From NCBI GenBank assembly GCA_025890175.1, contig JANPYM010000008.1, positions 204,766 to 268,765 of the forward strand: 64,000 bases of DNA, written 5' to 3'. The first letter of the stretch is position 1. Every line of letters begins with the position of its first letter. This DNA is from Ciborinia camelliae. Taxonomy: Eukaryota; Ascomycota; Leotiomycetes; Helotiales; Sclerotiniaceae. Positions 1-11,600 of the stretch are shown here, in pieces. The translations under genes were made by a program, and so were the position numbers. The notes under the pieces are model-generated. The model ran no database searches and was not told the DNA's origin. It was given only the letters and a program-made list of their open reading frames with translations.

Positions 1-2801
1 AACGACCCGGTCTCTCTCCATCAGATGCTGATATCGAGTCGTTGCTGGGCCGCTCCGAAAATTATCTCGATCCTGATGTGTCCGATGTTAGTTATCATGT
101 TCTCCCCCATCCCGATGAGATTGAGGTCGAAGATCTTCCGTCTGATCTTCCATCTGCTCTTCCATCTGTTCTTCCAGATCCTGTTCTTCCAGATCCTGAT
201 CCTGTTCTTCCGGATGCTATTCTTCTAGATGCTATTCTTCCAGCTTCTATTGCTCCAGTGGCTGCCATTCCGGAGCCTACTCCAAAACAGTCTAGTCCCA
301 TAGAGCCTGCCCCAACAGAGCCTGCCCCAACAGAGCCTACTCCAAACGAACCTACTCCAACAGAGGAAGGAGAGGCTGGTCAAGAAACAGAGGTAGCAAA
401 AACTTTGGAAGAAGAAGAAACAGCCGAAGAAATTCTCCGCACCCAGGTTATACCACATCGTCGCGTACCTATGCCAGTTCTTCCTCCTGGTATCTGTATT
501 CCTTGGGGACCAAGTCATCCTGTCCCAATTCGAATGTGTGACTTTAGGTCCGCTGATTGTTTCCTCCCGGATCAGTATTGTGATCCAGTTGGATACAAAG
601 AGCTCAACGGAATTCAACGACGTTGGAGTACGCTGGAGACGATTCACCGGTACCCTATCTGGTATATCGACAACTTCAACATTGCAACGTTCCATCATTG
701 GATGTATCCAGAACATGTGATCTACCTCTGTGATAATTTCTGTGGTTATTTCGGCTGTAAGACAACGACTTGCTACCATCCTAAACCACCACCAGATTAT
801 TGGTTGTTTCCTGGTGTTGAAACTCTCTATCCTATCTTGCAACAAATTCGGGAGGAACAAATGCGACGGGCTCAGGAGAATCCCAACCAACAAACCGCTG
901 CCCAGCACGCCGCTGCCCAACGACTTGCTGTCGAGCAAGCTACCCACCAAAAAACTCTTGAAGCTGCTACGTTGGCTCGATTGGAGAATCTAAGACGTCT
1001 TTTTGCTCGAATCGAAGCCCACGCCGCTATTGCCGCCCAAAATAAAGCTGAAGATGCCGCTGCACTCAGAGAGGCTATCGCTCGTACTACAGCTCAAGAA
1101 TCTGAAACAGTTGTTTACGGTGCAGAACCAGGACCTTCGCAAATTTCACATGCTGATGCTCCTGGAAATCCGGATCAGAAAACAAACTTCGGCCTCAAGC
1201 AACTTAATTTGGTCGTCGAACGAAAAGAATCTCGGTTTACAAAATTCTTTTGGTCAAAGGAGGAAAATTGCATTGAGCAAGACATTCAGCAAGACAAAAC
1301 TCCTGATAATGCCGATTCCCAGGGCCAAAATGACTCCTCCAACGATGAAAAGGAAGATTCTACATTGACACCTGAAACTAGCCTCGATGGTTCACAGGTA
1401 GTACCTCAGCCTGTAGAAGCACCCCATCCTGAGGAATTATACGACGGGTCTGCATATGAGGCACTTGATTATTACGATGCTTCACCTCCACGACCACCAC
1501 GCCCAGCATTTTCTACGGTGATTGGCACTTCTCCAGTTCCAATCCCCGACGAGTCTGTTGCAGATTCAGCTGTAGCTTTCGTCCCACATCCAGTTGAATT
1601 CTATGATGACAATGGTTTCTTGATAGAACAGTATCCTGAAGAACCAAGGGAAGGGTTTGGCGCGGACGAAAATTTGACGATGGGACTTGTCGAGTTGCCC
1701 GCTGAATCATATGGCCAAGGTTCAACGGAAACTTTTGACAAGGAAGGATGGGTGATTATCAAGATTTTTCCTGACATCTCACATTTCGATGATTCAAACG
1801 CAGTGTTTGATAAAGATGGATGGCGAAAAGACGAGCTTGGTGAGATTCCCCTTGTAGGACAACTCAAAGATGCAATGGAAGATGGCATTGACGAAGCCTT
1901 CGAAGTTCTCCAAGACATGAGTTTCTATGTCAACAACACTGTTGATGATGATGAGCACGAATTGGATCTGCGTCCCTCGGAACCCAAGCCGATGTATAAA
2001 TTTTCATTTGATTCAACTGACGATGAGACTGAACTCCAGTTTCCTGCTGCACCTTCTATCGAAGCTTCAAAACTTCAAGGTTTGCCCGAGTCAGACGGTG
2101 TCGTGCTAGGAAAGCGCATCACCATTGCAGCCGTGCCAACTGCCTCTAAATTGACTGACGCTTTAATTAATAGAGATATTAAAGAGGCTTGTGGTATCAT
2201 ACCCCCACATGCAGGTCCGGAAGATGATCCTGATGTTCGAATCAATCGCGAACTTTCTACAATTTTAGGAAAGATTGACGAAGCTTTCATATCGAAGATC
2301 GTAATGGTCGCTGAACTAGAGAAGCAGAAGGTATTCCATGCTTGGGTACAAGATGGAAGCCAGAAAGTGCCAAATGCGCCAATTCGGGAATACTTGACGG
2401 AACCTCTTGACCCCTCTTCAGGTATAATGTTGCCCGTAGACTTGATTGAAAGGATCCAGCAGGCGGCGGACAGGGTTTGGGACAGTGGTATTTCCTATTT
2501 TCACGCCGAAGCTGCTAGACAAGCAAGCGAACAAGAAGAAGCTGTTGGCGAAGAGACTGAACAAGAACAAGCTGCTTCGGAAGATGAAGAACCCGCTTCA
2601 AAAGAAAACTCGCAAAGTCGCCCCGGAACCGGAATTTCCAGGCCCCTGATGACAACCCTTTCAAAAGTGAAGCTCGGTGATAAATTATGGAAATCGGAAA
2701 AGATCAAGGAAATTGCCTCGAAATTGAATATCACTCATTGTGTTCTTAAGCCTTGGGACAATGATCCTTCTGCTTTTGATGAGACGAAATCAACTTATTA
2801 G
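1..2801 (+). CDS. Acidic hypothetical protein with Pro-rich repeats, 5' partial
   Basis: The reading frame is open from the window edge (frame 3) to the TAG ending at 2801, so the true start lies upstream. The first in-frame Met is not a convincing start. The N-terminal part holds low-complexity repeats of LPS/LPDP and EPAPT/EPTP type (about 120-370). A Cys- and aromatic-rich block follows (about 480-850; CDNFCGYFGC, TTTCYHP), then an Ala/Gln-rich helical stretch (about 850-1100) and a long Asp/Glu-rich region to the end. No signal peptide can be judged and no enzyme motif was recognised. I do not recognise the family; the Cys block could be a small folded domain in an otherwise disordered protein. 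Reality as a gene is supported by more than 900 uninterrupted codons of non-repetitive composition. Confidence 0.8.
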   Translation, partial: RPGLSPSDADIESLLGRSENYLDPDVSDVSYHVLPHPDEIEVEDLPSDLPSALPSVLPDPVLPDPDPVLPDAILLDAILPASIAPVAAIPEPTPKQSSPIEPAPTEPAPTEPTPNEPTPTEEGEAGQETEVAKTLEEEETAEEILRTQVIPHRRVPMPVLPPGICIPWGPSHPVPIRMCDFRSADCFLPDQYCDPVGYKELNGIQRRWSTLETIHRYPIWYIDNFNIATFHHWMYPEHVIYLCDNFCGYFGCKTTTCYHPKPPPDYWLFPGVETLYPILQQIREEQMRRAQENPNQQTAAQHAAAQRLAVEQATHQKTLEAATLARLENLRRLFARIEAHAAIAAQNKAEDAAALREAIARTTAQESETVVYGAEPGPSQISHADAPGNPDQKTNFGLKQLNLVVERKESRFTKFFWSKEENCIEQDIQQDKTPDNADSQGQNDSSNDEKEDSTLTPETSLDGSQVVPQPVEAPHPEELYDGSAYEALDYYDASPPRPPRPAFSTVIGTSPVPIPDESVADSAVAFVPHPVEFYDDNGFLIEQYPEEPREGFGADENLTMGLVELPAESYGQGSTETFDKEGWVIIKIFPDISHFDDSNAVFDKDGWRKDELGEIPLVGQLKDAMEDGIDEAFEVLQDMSFYVNNTVDDDEHELDLRPSEPKPMYKFSFDSTDDETELQFPAAPSIEASKLQGLPESDGVVLGKRITIAAVPTASKLTDALINRDIKEACGIIPPHAGPEDDPDVRINRELSTILGKIDEAFISKIVMVAELEKQKVFHAWVQDGSQKVPNAPIREYLTEPLDPSSGIMLPVDLIERIQQAADRVWDSGISYFHAEAARQASEQEEAVGEETEQEQAASEDEEPASKENSQSRPGTGISRPLMTTLSKVKLGDKLWKSEKIKEIASKLNITHCVLKPWDNDPSAFDETKSTY

Positions 2802-3922
2802 GTTGGTCGTTGGTTTACATCTTCGGTTGTATCCTTCGACAGCATTCTTCGACGGCATCATTACCCAAATACCTTGACGATTCGATTCTCTCATCTCCTC
2901 TGCGACATTGACAATCAACAATTTCTTCCACCTTGTATTCCATCACTTCACTTCACTTCACTTTACATTTCCATTTACACTAAGGGTCAGTCAGTCAGGG
3001 TTATCGGGTATTTAATTCACTGTTTATTCATTTCGGATTTTGGGGCTAGCAGATTTTGGCGTTTGACAGGATAGCATGGTATGGTATGGTATGGAGCGGC
3101 ATGGTATGGAGTGGCATGGAGCTGTGATTACCTATGAAGAAAATGACATGATATGATATGATATGATACTCATTTACGAGATCTGGAGTTGGGTTGGGAA
3201 TCCGAGCATAGCGAGCGAGCGAGCGCATTGTATTACAGCATGGCATGGCATGGAATGGATGGGATAGCATGGATGGATGGATGGATGGAGTTTTGGCTCG
3301 AGTTCTCAGACGCAACGCAAATTTCTGGTGTAAGATACCCATTTGATTTGATTTGATTTGATTTGATTTCGCATCATAGCAAGGAAGGATAGGATAGGAT
3401 AGCACATAGCACAGTCTGGTATGACATAAGTAGTAATAAAGGACATACATTTTTTTTTTCAGATGCAAGATTTTATTATCGTGTGTTGAACTTAACTTTG
3501 AAGATACCCATTTGAATTTTGAGTTGGTTTAGAGCGACTATCTACCTACCCTAACCCTAAGTAAGTCAGAAATCATGGATGGATGGCCAGCCTTGTTGAT
3601 AAATATTACTGTAGATGCATTTTGATGCGATTGTAAATGTGATTGTATTTGTGATTGTGATTGTGATTATGTATCTCTATATCTATCAATAGCATTTTCC
3701 TGCACTTCCTCCCTCTTCATATTCGCAAATCTAAATCTTACATACGCTATCTTGATTGATAGAGAGAATAATACAATCCAGAATCCAATGATTCTAGAAA
3801 AGATTCTCCACTTATCATCTGAGGACTCTATCTCTGTCTATCTCTCTCTCTTCCTCCACAAACCAAATTAAACTCCCCATAGTAATTCCCCACTCCAATC
3901 CAATCCAATCCAATCCATCACC
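2802..3922. other. Intergenic, simple-sequence rich
   Basis: This is the 3' flank of the acidic protein gene and of the convergent oxygenase gene. It contains degenerate ATGGT, GATAT and GATTT runs (about 3075-3170 and 3340-3370) and (GGAT)n. No coding signal was seen. Confidence 0.6.
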
Positions 3923-5559
3923 TTATGAATTCCCAAAAGCAAAAGGACACCCGCGCGTCCTCTCCCTCCTCAATTCCTCCTCGCACGCCCTCATCTCCTG
4001 CAGGCCCCTCGCAACCGACCTCTCGGGCCCGACCTCCTCAACCCTATACCCCTGAGGCCACCACTCAGTCCTCTCCCACCTCGGGACAAAGCCGCCCAAC
4101 AATCTGGTCGCGAGGGCCATCGGACCCCATCGATTCCAGATGCCTGGTTTTTGATAATACGGATGCACGAGATAGTCGGTGCTGTGGAATCTCCCATCGA
4201 CGCTGCCGTGATCGGATGTGGGGGAGATTTGGCGAACGCGCAGACATGATGGGCGAGGGAGGCTGAGGTGGCGGAGGATGAATGCGCGGGTGCGGAGGAG
4301 CGTGTGGGTTAGGTGGGTGTGGAGGGGTGAGGGGTCAGGGTATATCATTGCGGATCGAAGACGTGGACCCATGAGGACACCTACTGCATCTTTTGCAAAG
4401 GGGAGGAGAGGGGTAGGAATGAGGAAGAGAAGGAGAGGGATTAATTCCTCTGCGGTTTTCTTATTGTACGGGTTTGGAAGCATGAATTTCCTCTCGTAAT
4501 CTTCCGCCCATTTTTTAATATCCTCGTAGAATTCGATTCCATCTTTCCACTCCCCTTTGTTATTTTTCATTTTCACATTCACATCGTCCTCTTCCTCTTT
4601 CTCTTCCTCTTGATTGGAAAGTTTCCCATTTTCTCCCTCTTTCTCTTTCTCTTTCTCCTTCTCCCCTCGTCTAAGTTCCCCATAATTAATCCCCATCGCA
4701 TCACCAATCCCCTTCCAAAAAGTAGCAATGGCGCAAACTTCCATATCGTTCAACGACCTCCACTCAAATTTCTCCATCCACGTGACGGGTTCCGTGATGA
4801 AAACACTAAGCGTATATAACAAATCTGCATTTGAAATACGGCCCGATTTTTGATATGAGGAATGAAGATAATTCATGCGCGCGATGGCTTTGAGGACGCG
4901 TGGGTGGAGAGGGGGATGCGATAGAAATTCCCCGATGAGAATCGTCGTGTCGGCGTATCGTTTACTGGCGGTTTCTTTGCTGCTTAATTGCTTCGTGTCG
5001 ACGAGGAGTTTGGAGATACTGGGGATGCCGTAGGTCTGATGGGGTGCGGGTTAGCATAGTATAGTATATTATATTTTTGGAGGGACTTTATGGGATGGAC
5101 AGTGGGAAGGAAGTGGGTTCACATTCCATGCAGGGCCAACTTTTGTTTCCTTTTTTTGGTGAGAAATGTCTTGGAGAGAAGATACGAAACTAAACCCTTG
5201 GAGAAATCGCAAAAAATCACACAACAAAATAAAAAACAAAAAAAAAGAAAATCCCCCACCTTAAAAAGAGCAAATTGCAAACTCGTCATATAAAACCTTG
5301 GAAATTCCAATTCTCCCACGTAGGCAATAATCCTCTGCGCATCCGTATTCGACATGTCCTTGAAAGAATCTCGGGTTGTATAACCGAATTTCGCCAACAT
5401 TTTGTCTCGTCTTGTGAATCTGGTTCGGCGGACTATGAGGAGATATGTCGAGATGATGATGAGGAGGAGGGCTGTAGTAGAAGGGGAGAGGAAGGGGGAG
5501 AAAATGGAGAAGGGGGAGGAGAGGTGGTTTGTTGTGGATGTGGATGTAGATGTGGACAT
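3923..5559 (-). CDS. ER-bound oxygenase, mpaB/DUF2236 family
   Basis: Two exons: 5559-5260 and 5035-3923, giving 470 aa. The intron (5259-5036) has a GTGGGG donor and a CAG acceptor and joins in phase 0 (LQFALFK + TYGIPS). I chose the ATG at 5559 because it directly precedes a Ser/Thr-rich segment and one membrane helix (LLLIIISTYLLIV, residues 31-43). Family hallmarks include KFGY..DSFKDM, TDAQRI, ARMNYLHSSY, ITEP and TFWKGIGDAMGI. Proteins of this type, such as MpaB of mycophenolic acid synthesis, are membrane-anchored ER oxygenases with a DUF2236/rubber-oxygenase-like fold. The substrate here cannot be inferred and no biosynthetic cluster surrounds the gene. Unusual: a highly charged Lys/Glu insertion (about residues 200-245) inside the domain. 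Confidence 0.85.
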
Positions 5560-7048
5560 GGTTTCGAGAGGGAGTAGAGATTTGAGGTTAATGAAGCAGA
5601 GTGAGGTGATATGAGATGAGGTGAGGTAAAGCAGAGGTGTTGATATCAATGCGATACCATAAGCCAAACACTGTCTCGGAGAATTTTCCAATATCTCTTT
5701 CTTTGTTCGAGTTTTGATCGAACAACCAACCAAGCCGAGCCGAGGAGATCAAACTTAATCTATCACGGCGTTCCGTCTCCCTTGAATTTGTATGAATGCA
5801 CTACTATCATATAAGAATCCACAGAACTCAATATCAAGTCTCAAAATCGAAAATTAAAGTTTCCTAAAAAGATGATGAAATTCTCCACGTGCAAGGTGCT
5901 CAGATAGATACATCTACGTTTGAAACCACATTATTAAAGATCAAATATTGACCCACTTTATCGTATCTTTGATGAGCGGGAGCGAATGGCGATGGATGGA
6001 TGGATGTGCTTTGATAATTTTCAATACCTACCTGAGATCTAGATAGACAGTTACTCTTGAAACCTCTTTTCAATATATAGGTACCTATATAAGGGTAAAA
6101 GATGGCGAAATAAGAATATATGATGACTTCATCTTTATCATAATACAAGGATTGCAGTAGATCAGATCACAAGAATCCAAGTTTCAAGTTTGAAGTTTGA
6201 AATGCCATGGTTGTTATTAACCTAAATATACCTACCTACCTATGTGAGGCTTACATTTACATGTAGATCATAACTCAACAAAGTTAAAGTTGGAAAATTC
6301 CCATCTAAACCCACCTGGACAGACCAGGATGATAATGAGGGGAAGCTGGAGTTGGAGAGCATCAATCTTACAATCCCGAGTTTACATACAGTATCATTCG
6401 TTCGATTCATATAAGCCTAGCTACTCTAGATATACCGGTACCTTTATACTTTTTATATAGTAAAACTAAGATAAGGCTGAGTGACCGGTGTATAATAATA
6501 ATAAAACCTTACTTGATTTAAATCATCTCACCTGCATCATTATCATCAATACTAAATACCTAGATGTCTAATAACATAAATCCATCCATCCCCATCCATA
6601 CCAACCAACCAACCAACCAATTCAATTCACTCTTTCACAATATGATCAATCACCACCACACCATTACCACACCACCAAGCACGCGTATACTATTGCTATT
6701 GCTATTGCTATTGCTATTACTATTGCTACGTATCTATGATAATACCCGGGGGGAGTGAAATCCAGTTTGTACTTTTTATATCTTATATCTTAGACGAATA
6801 GATGAATGGACGAATGAATGAATGAAATGGATATTCATTCCTACAATTTCTACAGTTTCTAATCCCGATCGATATATGATATTTAGGATATATCCATCTA
6901 TCTACCTACTTAATACCTAGTGCCTAATACCTAATACCTAATACCTAGTACCTAATACCTAGCTAGATACCCTACCCTACCCTACCCTACCTATACAAAC
7001 CAACCAACCAACCAACTAATCAACTAACCAACCACCGTAATACCTATA
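5560..7048. other. Intergenic and putative promoter of the mpaB-like gene
   Basis: No coding potential was seen. It holds a (TTGCTA)n microsatellite at about 6692-6728, CCAA repeats at about 6603-6620 and 6995-7015, and a degenerate TACCTAATACC array at about 6908-6965. Confidence 0.6.
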
Positions 7049-8606
7049 CTAGCTAGTATGTGTATTTGTAGTTGTATGTGTATGTACACCTCCACCACCA
7101 GCACCACCAGCAGCACCCCGATGATTCCCGGCACCCGCTCCCGCTCCCGCTCCCGCTCCCGCGAACGAAAAAGAAAACGGACTCTTGGGCATTTCCGGAC
7201 TGCGGGGACTCATCTTGATGGCGAATAATTCGTCTTCTGTTTCTATTTCAGTTTCTTCGTTTTCTGTTTCTTTTTGGGTTTCGTTTTCGTGGGGGAACGA
7301 GGATTGTGATTGTGATTGGGATTGTAATGGTGGGTTTGATGGAGGGTTTGGGGGCGCGATATCACCGATCGCCACGGCGTTGAGAGAATGAGAATGAGGA
7401 TGAGAATGAGGATGGGAATTTATTGAGAGGGAAGGGTGGGAGGGGGAGGAATGGCGGGAAGGCGGGGAATGGGGATGGGGATGGGAATGATTAGGTGGGT
7501 GTTGAGCGATTAGGCGGGCTGGTGGTGGTGATGATCGTGGTGGTGGTGGTGGTTGAGGACGTGATGGTGATGATGATGAAGCGCCGTGAAACAGGGAGAA
7601 GGATGATACGGCGACATCACCCTGTTCTGGAGAGAGCGGGTTGGAACAATTTTCGAATTTCGGTTCTACGTATGAGATGAAAATATTTTAGTTTGATGAT
7701 CTGATCTGATTTGGTTTGGTTTGGTTGGTGTCGATTTATTTCTCCATCACATCAAATTTCTTTTATTTTCCTTTTCTTTTCTTTTCTTGGGTTTGTTTTG
7801 GTTTGATAAATGTGCATGTACATACCTGAAACGGAAAGATTACTCAAATCCTGTGCGCTCGTCCCTAATTTCAACCCCTTAAGCTTCTCGGATAATAATC
7901 TACCTCCTCCTGGCGTTTTGGGACTAGTCGGTGTAGCATGAGAATGAAGCAGCACGACACCTGGATCCGAAAGGGAAAGAGAAATTTTGGGTGCCGCCAC
8001 GCCAAAGTTCTCCTCGATCCATGATTTTTCCCGCATGGCCATTTCCAAGCCGATTCCCTCCCCATTCGTCTTCATCTCGGCTTCGATCTCCCTCTGCAAA
8101 ACCGAGATGCGTTTCTTCGCCCAGATCGTATGCAAGACGCCCTTTCGTCCGGCTTGTCGCGCGCTCAATCCTAATTCGGGTGGGAAGATGGCCGGGAGTG
8201 GATTTGTTTGCATGGTTTTGCCTCCGGCTTGGGAGAGCTTGATGATTCGGGGGATGCTGGCTCCGGGCGCCAGTAAAAAGTAAAGTCGGTGGAGTTTTCC
8301 TCCTTCGGCTCCGTCGCGTGCGGATAGGACGGTACTTTTCCCTTCCCATGATACCTCCCAATCTCCCATATTTTTCGTCGTGGGTCCTGCTCCTCCTTCG
8401 ATTTCCTTCGTTTCATCTTCCCATTCTACCATTAATATTTTGGTTCCTTCGTTTCCTCGTCCGGATTCGAATTCAAATCGTGCGAGGGCCGTCGAGGATG
8501 ATAATGCTGGAGCGGCCTCGGAGTCTTTTGCATTTTCGGGTGAGGTATGTAATGGTACACTATCGGGTTCGAAATGTAATCGTGGTGCAGGAGTAGAGAC
8601 GGCCAT
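7049..8606 (-). CDS. Conserved hypothetical protein with His/Pro/Ser-rich C-terminus
   Basis: Two exons: 8606-7826 and 7665-7049, giving 465 aa. The intron (7825-7666) has a GTATGT donor and a TAG acceptor after a CTAAA-like branch sequence; phase 1 splicing keeps one frame to the TAG at 7049. The first 260 residues look globular (LHRLYFLLAPGASIPRIIKL, WAKKRISVLQREIEAEM) and contain Trp-rich strands (DWEVSW). The second exon is low complexity: a Pro run, alternating SHPHPH, a Gln/Glu-rich segment, an alternating Ala-Gly run and a His/Thr tail. I do not recognise the family. Start choice: the ATG at 8606 is the first in the frame after the T-rich leader. The tail is built on microsatellite-like DNA, so its length may vary between strains. 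Confidence 0.7.
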
Positions 8607-11600
8607 TTTTTATGTATACTCCGTATGTTCGGTCGGTAGGTAATCTTTCTTGCTTTCCTTGGTATGTACGTATGTACTCGAAACAAGCTTTGTAAAGACT
8701 GGGGAAGCTATCGTCCAAACTCGTATGGTATGGGGGTAAATGGTAATATCGCGAGTTAATCCATTCGATGATTTGATATGATATGATATTATAATATAAT
8801 AATACAACGTGACTATTGATTATCAAAGTTTTAGCCAAGAAAATATAGGCGGCTGCTACCGACCGGTATCTTTTTTGGGGATATCAAAGGTGGAGATTGT
8901 TTTTGAACTCAGGTGTTCATGGGTTAGGTAACTAGGTAGGTACTAACATAAGAGGGGTTAAATTCCTGAGACTGGGAGTGATTTGAAGATGGGGGGAAGA
9001 TATGTACAGGTATAAAAGTGTAGAGGAGCTGAAAGATGGATGGATGAAAAGATAGACATTTTCTCAAGAGATTTATTACAATACCTTTCTTTAATACTTT
9101 GTTGATCTTTTTGCCTCCTTACCAATTTCTTTTTTCTCGAGATTCCCAATTCCAGATGCTTTCTTTCAACTTTTTGAGAGGGGGGATGTAATCGATTATA
9201 GATGTAGCTATAGCTATATGGGATTAATGATCATCTATGATCTATACTTTATTTATAAAGAGCCAATTAGAATGAGAAGATTCATAAGGAACCATATGAT
9301 TTGAAGTTCTCGTCTTATTCATCCCCTAATCATTTTCTCGTATCAAGATGACGGAAAGGGGGGATGGGGAGGGGGTGATAGCTACCAGGTCCTACCTATG
9401 GTTACTAGGTTCCTAGGTAGGTATGAGGGAGGTAAGATGATGGTAGTGAGTGAAATTTACCATTTTTACAGGGAAAATTTACAAATTAATTGAAATTTTG
9501 AGAAGAAAAGAACCTTAACCAGCAAAACAAACCCCTCGCAAGTTCGTAATCTAGTGAGACCTACTATTCAGAAGTTGAGCTATTAAGTTACATACGGGAG
9601 TAGTACGGAGTAGTATTTTCATTATATTATATTATACTCCGTACTCCGTATATCTATCATCTATCATCCCTCAACTAATTTCGTTGGTTGAAGCATCAAC
9701 GGAACCATAATAATAAAGTTTTGTTACGGACGGTTGGATTTCTAATAATAGTAAAAGTCCGGTGGATGGATGGCTGGGCATATCATGGTAGAGAATAATG
9801 GCATGCTCCGTACATAAAATATGCATAAGATCATGGTACCCCTAGTTCGTGATGCATAAGATTAATTAATTGTGCATTAGTTTGGGTCTCGAATTGGGTC
9901 AGCCATCCGGTCGGAATCTCTAAATGGAGAATAGCCATTGTACTATTTGATAGGTAGGTAGGTAGGATCCATTTCGATGATACCATACGGATATAGATAT
10001 ACATACCACGCGCAGATAACACGTTTGCTTACCACACCAAAATGGGAATCAATGAAGTTAATGAAGTGAATGAAGTTAATGAAATCGATGAAAATCATTG
10101 AAAATCATAGTTAACTCAAAGTAGGCCAACCAGAGAGAGATTCTCTTAGGGAGTAGTTGATTCAAATTTCTAATCCAACTCCCACTCGATCAGCTCCGAC
10201 TACCTACCTACTTACCTATATAGAGATCTTATCTTCTATTCACAAAGCTCACAGCCATCCTTTAAGATACGGGAGAACCAAACTTTCATTCTAAAGCCAC
10301 TTCCTGTTGGTATTCGGATTATCTACCTATCCATCTTGAGAAGGTCTTTCTTATTGCATACATGATACTAGGTACCTACCTACCTACTTACTGTTGTATC
10401 ACTAGGCAGACAACCAACCCAACCCACTATTTCCAATACTTCATCGTATATCTAGATTCTAAACATAGCTGCGAAGTGCGTGCGAACATATACCGGTGCA
10501 TATAGTACCTATATCAAGAGAAGATTCTCGAAATTCAAGGGTTCATTCAACCTAATGGTTCAATGGTTCAAGGATTTCATTCCCAATCACAGAAGTTCGG
10601 AAAGCGGGGTAGATGATCATCTTATGTTACCTTACCTTAGCTGGAGCTACCTTACCTTACACAACTTCACTGTTCGCACCGTTCCGTAACGGCAAAGAAC
10701 CAAAGCAAAAACGCCTTCTTTTCATGCAACTAATCAATCATTTCATTCCTTCAAGAGTCAACGAGTCTTTTCTTTTCTTTTCTCGTACCTCCCTCGCTGT
10801 AAAGAGCTTTAGCTTTAGCTTTACATATCTACCTTTCATTCCGGCCGGCGGGTAAAAATCATATAGATCCATTATGAATCCATCCCCATCTCCAGCTCAA
10901 GCCAAAATATAACATACATTATTTATTCTTCCACCCCCTTGCGAATTGAATTGAATCGAATCATCCCATACAGTATTCCATCCATTCATTCATTTATTCA
11001 TTCATTCATTTACCCATATTATTTATTTCTACAAGTTGATCTTGATATGATAGATACTATAACGAATCTAGGTATCTCTACCTCTTCTTTCTTTCGTTCT
11101 TTCTTTCTTACTTTCTTATTTTTATTCAACTACCTACCTACAATGAATCGGTAGTCTATCAAATAATTCCCTCAGGAGTCATCGAGATCATTAGTGTGAT
11201 CGAAATGAAATGCAATGCCTATCTCCATCTATTCCATTTCCATTTTCATGTCTGTCTGTCTGTCTGTCTGTCTGTCTTGTATACATACCTACCTACCTAT
11301 GTATTCCATGTATAATATATAAGATAAAATCCGCCAGTGCTGTCTGTCTGTCTATCTGTCTGTCATACACATGATGCTTGTTTGTTTGTTCGTTTATTTA
11401 TTTGGGTGAGGAGGGGGGTACAGTACCTACATGTACAAAAGAATTCATCATGTACACACACCCTTCCTTTTATATCCATTGATTCATTTATTCGATCCAT
11501 TGGATTCATTCGATCCTCAACCCAAACCAAATATTTGTTAAAATAACAGAACAATATAATGCAATATGCACAATCTTGAATCGAATTGGATTTGATTTGA

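Noticed and set aside
225..950. Long minus-strand open frame
   Set aside because: Antisense shadow of the acidic protein gene; its composition mirrors the opposite strand.
3549..3563. Telomere-like CCCTAACCCTAA
   Set aside because: Only two units; too short for an interstitial telomere or chromosome end.
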